A stretch of DNA of 9,110 nucleotides from contig JAGXHB010000098.1 in the NCBI GenBank assembly GCA_024636425.1, positions 1-9,110 of the forward strand, given 5' to 3'. This DNA is from Roseobacter sp. GTDB lineage: Bacteria > Pseudomonadota > Alphaproteobacteria > Rhodobacterales > Rhodobacteraceae. Both the position numbers and the translations under genes were made by a program. The notes beneath the pieces were generated by a model. It saw only the letters and a program-made list of their open reading frames with translations, was not told the DNA's origin and did not search any database. The stretch's first letter is position 1; each line of letters begins with the position of its first letter. This document shows, piece by piece, positions 6,355 to 9,110 of the stretch.

Positions 6355-6385
6355 TTAAAATCTCCCAATTCTCTGATTTTAATGG
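6352..6385 (+). terminator. AT-rich 11-bp hairpin starting in the tRNA CCA, probable terminator
   Basis: CCATTAAAATC (6352-6362) and GATTTTAATGG (6375-6385) are perfectly complementary over 11 bp around a 12-base loop. They are followed by the T-rich TTATTTTGGATTTTT (6386-6400). The left arm includes the tRNA's own CCA, so the hairpin would have to be removed in 3'-end maturation. The position and T-rich tail suit termination of tRNA-Thr transcription. The stem is unusually AT-rich for an intrinsic terminator. Confidence 0.55.
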
Positions 6386-6523
6386 TTATTTTGGATTTTT
6401 ATCGAACTCGATCCACTCGACAGTCTACCCCCGCGGTTAGACAATAGCTTTGGCACGCCTCGAGAATGATATGAGCTGTTTCTGACGGTGTCGCTGGGAT
6501 CGAAAACTCAAGTCTTGGAGCGC
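6386..6523. other. Intergenic, low G+C, no gene seen
   Basis: Between the tRNA hairpin and the response-regulator stop codon there is no credible ORF on either strand. A small imperfect hairpin at 6423-6442 (GTCTA...TAGAC with a few inner pairs) is the only structure found. It is not followed by a T-tract in either direction, so the end of the response-regulator transcript is unclear. Confidence 0.5.
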
Positions 6524-7036
6524 CTACGCCTTCTTCGACCGGTAAAGCTCATCAGAGAAAAGGTTCATAATTTCGTCCCTCGTCACGTTTGAACTCGGGC
6601 TCGTTGGATGACGCTCGTACTGTCTTTCGCCATTGCGCATATCTCTTAATGCGTTTTGAGCCGTAACAAGCCTCGCCGACATGCGAATTCGTATGCCAAT
6701 TTGAAGGACGTCGAAGGGCTTAGTGATATAGTCAGTAGCGCCAGCATCCACGGCGGCTTGCATTGTCGCTTGATCTCGAAGCCCTGTCAGCATGATGATT
6801 GGAACATCTTTATAGCCGGGCAACTTCCTCGCTTGTCGGCATAACTCGATTCCGTTCATATCAGGCATATCAATGTCCAATATCAAGCAATCGAAGGGCG
6901 GATGCTTTTTCTTCAACGCTGAGAGACCTTTGGTCGCAGACAAAAAGCATCGCACATTCTCAAACCCGTCTTTGGCGAGAATTGTTGATAGCAGATCAAC
7001 GACGTTGGGGTCGTCATCGACGACAAAAATATTCAT
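6524..7036 (-). CDS. Single-domain response regulator (REC domain) with C-terminal tail
   Basis: A 170-residue protein with an N-terminal receiver domain (about residues 1-120). The acidic pair Asp7/Asp8 is in FVVDDDP, the phospho-accepting Asp54 in LILDIDMPDMNG, the switch Thr84 in IIMLTG, and Lys106 in DYITKPFD. All phosphorylation residues are present. The remaining 50 or so residues are hydrophilic, with no DNA-binding helix-turn-helix or output enzyme, so it should act by protein contact like CheY- or DivK-type regulators. No histidine kinase is nearby, making it an orphan in this window. I chose the ATG at 7036, with AAGAG 7 bases upstream; a GTG at 7060 in frame would add 8 residues. 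The codons are visibly more AT-rich than those of murA or hisD. It may share a transcript with the small membrane protein gene upstream. Confidence 0.92.
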   Translation of the reverse strand: MNIFVVDDDPNVVDLLSTILAKDGFENVRCFLSATKGLSALKKKHPPFDCLILDIDMPDMNGIELCRQARKLPGYKDVPIIMLTGLRDQATMQAAVDAGATDYITKPFDVLQIGIRIRMSARLVTAQNALRDMRNGERQYERHPTSPSSNVTRDEIMNLFSDELYRSKKA

Positions 7037-7096
7037 CTTTTGCTCTTGATTGGAAGTCACAGCATCTGGCTTTCAAAGGTTCACTTTTGTGATAGG

Positions 7097-7111
7097 CAAT
7101 AGCGTCTATTG
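7097..7111. repeat. Perfect inverted repeat between small membrane-protein gene and response regulator
   Basis: CAATAG (7097-7102) and CTATTG (7106-7111) are exact inverted copies around a 3-base centre. It lies 61 bp before the response-regulator ATG, inside the 93-bp gap. It could be an operator or an mRNA hairpin; no T-tract follows on the minus strand. Confidence 0.4.
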
Positions 7112-7129
7112 GGTTGGGTCATTTATTTT

Positions 7130-7276
7130 TCAGAAAAAGTAAGTGGCGGTGAGAACCAGGGCCAAAGCAATGGACACCAGCACGATCTTCTTGAATGACC
7201 GCTGAATTATCACGTCTTCCGGCATCGTGCCGGATGGTAATGTAAATTCGACTGATATTTCTTCTTTGACCTGCAT
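7130..7276 (-). CDS. 48-residue protein with C-terminal transmembrane helix
   Basis: The ORF starts at ATG 7276, with GGAG five bases upstream, and ends at TGA 7130-7132. The first 30 residues are hydrophilic (MQVKEEISVEFTLPSG, then PEDVIIQRSFKK). They are followed by IVLVSIALALVLTATYFF (residues 31-48), a single hydrophobic helix running to the C-terminus. The two lysines before the helix suggest the N-terminal part stays in the cytoplasm, as in a tail-anchored small membrane protein. The good ribosome-binding site, the sharply divided soluble/membrane composition and the same strand as the response regulator 93 bp downstream argue for a real gene. I do not recognise a family. A perfect 7-bp hairpin (TCCGGCA-TCG-TGCCGGA, 7218-7234) lies within the coding sequence. 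Partnership with the regulator is a guess from proximity. Confidence 0.65.
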   Translation of the reverse strand: MQVKEEISVEFTLPSGTMPEDVIIQRSFKKIVLVSIALALVLTATYFF

Positions 7277-7300
7277 AATAGCTCCACTCAACTGGTTAAA

Positions 7301-7314
7301 TTCACGCTAGTGAA
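7301..7314. repeat. Short inverted repeat upstream of the 48-residue gene
   Basis: TTCAC (7301-7305) and GTGAA (7310-7314) are inverted copies around GCTA. It lies 25 bp before the ATG at 7276 on the minus strand, just upstream of the ribosome-binding site, where an operator could sit. At 5 bp per arm it may be chance. Confidence 0.25.
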
Positions 7315-7379
7315 AAGCAGACCAGAACCCAATGTCTAAAGTATGGTTGAAATCTGGCGGTTGTGTGGTGGCCGCTAAA

Positions 7380-7484
7380 CTAGCCTGAAAAGCGTTGTAA
7401 CACCGCTGAGCATAGGATGTCTGGAAAATCGCAAGTCTTTGAAATGGTTTCCCATTCCTGCAAGATGTCGAAGGGGGAATCCAT
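7380..7484 (-). CDS. Possible 34-residue peptide, unknown
   Basis: An ORF from ATG 7484 to TAG at 7380-7382 is preceded by AAAGGGAG (minus strand, 7490-7497) at 5-base spacing, one of the best Shine-Dalgarno sequences in the window. The peptide is mildly acidic (MDSPFDILQEWETISKTCDF, then PDILCSAVLQRFSG), with Cys18 and Cys25, no signal peptide and no membrane segment. I recognise no family. It could be a leader or regulatory peptide, a genuine small protein, or the surviving start of a truncated gene, since a strong initiation site feeding only 34 codons is odd. It lies 103 bp upstream of the 48-residue gene on the same strand. A perfect 8-bp inverted repeat sits directly before its ribosome-binding site. 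Confidence 0.4.
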   Translation of the reverse strand: MDSPFDILQEWETISKTCDFPDILCSAVLQRFSG

Positions 7485-7496
7485 GTTATCTCCCTT

Positions 7497-7529
7497 TATC
7501 TGAATGAGATTTCACATTACTTTCAGATA
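7497..7529. repeat. Perfect 8-bp inverted repeat before the 34-residue ORF
   Basis: TATCTGAA (7497-7504) and TTCAGATA (7522-7529) are exact inverted copies separated by 17 bases. The left arm touches the AAAGGGAG ribosome-binding site of the ORF starting at 7484. In RNA it would form a leader hairpin next to that site; in DNA it could be an operator with half-sites spaced 25 bp centre to centre. Confidence 0.5.
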
Positions 7530-7660
7530 GATACTCTGCCTCGGCCCTTTCATGGCTATGCAAATGTTTGCGCGCTGGCAACCGGGGCCTATCCGTCCAA
7601 GTTCCGGTTTATTCAGTCGCCAGTCTGCGGGGATTCTCGGCGGTCGTGAAGTGGCACCTT

Positions 7661-7700
7661 GCGCCAACAGGACACAAATAAGGCAGTCCTGTGGCGGCGC
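7661..7700 (+). repeat. Large imperfect hairpin upstream of the methyltransferase gene
   Basis: GCGCC (7661-7665) pairs with GGCGC (7696-7700), and ACAGGAC (7667-7673) pairs with GTCCTGT (7686-7692). This gives 12 base pairs with a 1x3 internal loop and a 12-base apical loop. No T-tract follows on either strand, so it is not an ordinary terminator. It could be a structured leader, an sRNA element or an operator, located 138 bp before the methyltransferase ATG. Confidence 0.45.
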
Positions 7701-7837
7701 GTCTCGCCATCGGTTCGAGCAGATCGCGCATTTGCAAAGGGGTTTCAGCAAGTACTGACCATCTTGCCGCATTGGAAAGTCAGGCCAGCCCCGCTAGGTC
7801 GCTTGCGGGTAACCGATGCTTTTCAAGGGGCGCGTTC

Positions 7838-8554
7838 ATGGCCGGCAGACAGCGCAACAATCTGGATATCTATGACGACGTCGCCGCGCAGTGGTGGTCT
7901 GATGATGTTCGCTGGGTACGGACATTGAAAAATCTCGTGCCCGGCAGGCTCAAGTGGTTCGACACCAAAACCGACTGGCAAGGGCAACGCGTTCTGGATC
8001 TGGGATGTGCAGGCGGCTTCATGGCCGAAGCGCTGGGCAGCAAAGGGGCCGTCGTGACCGGCATAGACCCGGCCGCGCAGGCTATAGATGCGGCGCGGGC
8101 ACGGGCGGAACAAATCGGGCAGTCCATTCGCTATGATGTCGGCATCGGCGAGGATCTGCCCTATGACAGCGACGCCTTTGATGTGGTTGTCTGTGTGGAT
8201 GTGCTTGAGCATGTGAAGGATCTGCAACAGGTTTTGAACGAGGTTGCGCGCGTGCTGCGTCCCGGCGGCTTGTTTCTGTACGATACCATCAACCGCAATC
8301 CGATTGCCCGCTTTGCCGCCATCACCATGGCAGAGGATGTGCTGGGCTTGCTGCCCAAAGGCACGCACGACCCGCGCCTTTTCATCCGCCCCGCCGAACT
8401 TGATGCCGCGCTGACAAAGGCCGGGATGATTGCACAGGCGCAAACCGGTCTTGGCCCGAGGGGGATCAACCGGCGCGGTGATTTCATCTTTGGCCCGCTG
8501 CCCTTCAAGGCCGTGATCTATATGGGCAGTGCGCAGTTGCCAAAGGCCGGATAA
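7838..8554 (+). CDS. UbiG-type SAM-dependent O-methyltransferase
   Basis: A 238-residue class I methyltransferase. The SAM-binding motif I is VLDLGCAGG (residues 52-60), followed by GIDPA with Asp77 for the ribose hydroxyls and VVVCVDVLEHV (117-127). The C-terminal half carries UbiG-like features: DTINRNPIARF (about 149-159) and LLPKGTHDPRLFIRPAEL (171-188), close to the E. coli UbiG pattern of NRN, then PKGTHD, then IKPAEL. UbiG performs both O-methylations in ubiquinone synthesis, so that is the leading prediction. However, the protein may be a paralogue: no other ubi gene is visible and the N-terminus (IYDDVAAQWW) is short. The ATG at 7838 is preceded by AAGGGG (7825-7830), 7 bases away. 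The open frame extends to a GTG at 7691, but that part lacks a ribosome-binding site and resembles no domain. An AAA+ gene follows after 33 bp on the same strand. Confidence 0.88.
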   Translation: MAGRQRNNLDIYDDVAAQWWSDDVRWVRTLKNLVPGRLKWFDTKTDWQGQRVLDLGCAGGFMAEALGSKGAVVTGIDPAAQAIDAARARAEQIGQSIRYDVGIGEDLPYDSDAFDVVVCVDVLEHVKDLQQVLNEVARVLRPGGLFLYDTINRNPIARFAAITMAEDVLGLLPKGTHDPRLFIRPAELDAALTKAGMIAQAQTGLGPRGINRRGDFIFGPLPFKAVIYMGSAQLPKAG

Positions 8555-8587
8555 TCGCCAGACTGTGAAGGCCAAAGGGGGGCTTTG

Positions 8588-9110
8588 ATGTCAGTCAACA
8601 CACAGCCGATTTCTGCGGGTCAGGCCCTTGATGTCTTGCGCACCGGATTTGATGCGCAGGCCCAAGGCAGGATGACCGCATCATGGATGCTTCACGGCAG
8701 GCCCGGCATCGGCAAGACCGAGATCGTACAGCAGCTTGCGACAGAAACCTGGAGCAAGCTGTTCGATCTGCGCCTGACCACGATCGAACCGCAGGATCTG
8801 CGAGGGCTTCCGTTCTACGATCACGAGACGCAGCGCACCGTCTGGTATCGGCCCGAAGACCTGCCGGACGATCCCGAAACGCCCGCGATCCTTTTTCTGG
8901 ACGAGCTGACAGCGGCTGCCCCCGCGCTGCAACCCACCGTCTACGGTCTTTTGCAGGAACGTCGCATCGGGCGTCATCTGTTGCCGGCAAACACCTTTAT
9001 CGTCGCGGCGGGCAACACTGTCGAAGACGGTGCCATCGCCTATGAGATGGGGACGGCCCTGTCCGACCGGCTGATCCATCTGTCACTGCGCGCCGAGGTG
9101 AGCGACTGGC
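8588..9110 (+). CDS. MoxR-like AAA+ ATPase, N-terminal part (runs off window)
   Basis: The first 174 codons of an ATPase, open at the right edge. Walker A is HGRPGIGKTE (Gly37 to Thr44, Lys43), Walker B is AILFLDE (Asp105-Glu106), sensor 1 is Asn143 in VAAGN, and SDRLIHL (Arg161) follows where the arginine finger of MoxR proteins is expected. The order and spacing fit the MoxR branch of AAA+ proteins, chaperone-like machines that usually work with a von Willebrand factor A protein to assemble or activate complexes. Such a partner would be expected next but lies outside the window. The start is well fixed by AAAGGGGGG (8574-8582), 5 bases before the ATG. It follows the methyltransferase gene by 33 bp, so the two are probably cotranscribed, although a functional link is not obvious. 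Confidence 0.88.
   Translation, partial: MSVNTQPISAGQALDVLRTGFDAQAQGRMTASWMLHGRPGIGKTEIVQQLATETWSKLFDLRLTTIEPQDLRGLPFYDHETQRTVWYRPEDLPDDPETPAILFLDELTAAAPALQPTVYGLLQERRIGRHLLPANTFIVAAGNTVEDGAIAYEMGTALSDRLIHLSLRAEVSDW

Larger units (their letters stand above)
7485..7837. other. 353-bp stretch without a convincing gene
   Basis: Apart from the inverted repeats at 7497-7529 and 7661-7700, no coding sequence can be supported here. Open frames exist on both strands (7512-7772 minus, 7552-7758 plus, and an extension of the methyltransferase frame from a GTG at 7691). None has a ribosome-binding site or recognisable protein features. G+C rises from about 7.55 kb towards the methyltransferase gene, so the right edge of the AT-richer tract lies near there. 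A promoter for the methyltransferase should be in this region, but no clear hexamer pair was found. Confidence 0.5.

Noticed and set aside
6189..6440. Plus-strand open frame crossing the tRNA gene
   Set aside because: Its middle is the tRNA-Thr sequence and the rest has no protein features.
6200..6445. Inverted octamers ATTGTCTA (6200-6207) and TAGACAAT (6438-6445) flanking the tRNA gene as element ends
   Set aside because: An 8-base match across about 240 bases is close to chance expectation, and the flanks do not extend it.
7512..7772. Minus-strand open frame of 86 codons with several cysteines
   Set aside because: There is no ribosome-binding site before its ATG, no recognisable zinc-binding spacing, and it runs through the 7661-7700 hairpin. 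It is kept only as part of the gene-free stretch.
6355..7850. Integrated element with a duplicated tRNA 3' end
   Set aside because: I searched by eye for a second copy of the tRNA 3' segment (the CTCTCACAGCACCA end) and found none in the window; no integrase or transposase is visible.
7823..8575. Minus-strand open frame of 250 codons opposite the methyltransferase
   Set aside because: It is the complement of a gene with clear SAM motifs and a good ribosome-binding site.
1..9110. CRISPR array, insertion sequence or toxin-antitoxin pair
   Set aside because: No regularly spaced repeats, transposase motifs or recognisable toxin or antitoxin families were seen.

Overview
The window looks like a chromosomal segment of a marine alphaproteobacterium of the order Rhodobacterales (roseobacter type). 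The signs are high G+C in most of the window, the gene string murA - DUF2948 - hisD - UPF0262 - low-molecular-weight phosphatase, a porin with roseobacter-like C-terminal strands, and a small lipoprotein of a type I associate with this order. No database search was possible, so the genus is left open.

Layout. Bases 2-343 (+) are the 3' end of an outer-membrane porin, followed by a small lipoprotein gene (494-856, +). Converging on it from the right, and ending only 6 bp away, is a long minus-strand gene train covering 863-6195. Read in its own direction it is: a 56-residue basic protein (6025-6195), murA, a DUF2948 protein, hisD, a UPF0262 protein, a low-molecular-weight phosphatase, a SnoaL/ketosteroid-isomerase-like protein and a GNAT acetyltransferase. 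Most junctions are overlapping or nearly touching (ATGA overlaps at 1441-1444 and 4750-4753, TAG-ATG contact at 2310-2315, 3 bp before murA), so cotranscription and translational coupling are likely. Two wider gaps, before hisD (115 bp) and before UPF0262 (73 bp), could hold internal promoters; a candidate is marked in the second.

Bases 6280-6354 (+) encode tRNA-Thr(GGU) with its CCA, followed by an unusual AT-rich inverted repeat that starts inside the CCA. From there to about 7.5 kb the base composition drops visibly: 60-base samples counted by hand gave 35-47% G+C, against 67% in a murA sample. This tract carries an orphan response regulator (6524-7036, -) and two small ORFs too short for ordinary gene calling. 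One encodes a 48-residue protein with a C-terminal membrane helix (7130-7276, -); the other encodes 34 residues behind a strong Shine-Dalgarno sequence and a perfect 8-bp inverted repeat (7380-7484, -). It looks like an accessory insert beside the tRNA gene, although no duplicated tRNA end or integrase is visible here.

Bases 7485-7837 hold no convincing gene but contain two notable inverted repeats. The window ends with a plus-strand pair: a UbiG-type methyltransferase (7838-8554) and the first 174 codons of a MoxR-like AAA+ ATPase (8588 onward).

The core genes are ordinary housekeeping functions (peptidoglycan precursor, histidine, quinone-type methylation). The least explained material is the 6.35-7.84 kb tract and the three proteins of unknown function embedded in the murA-hisD train.
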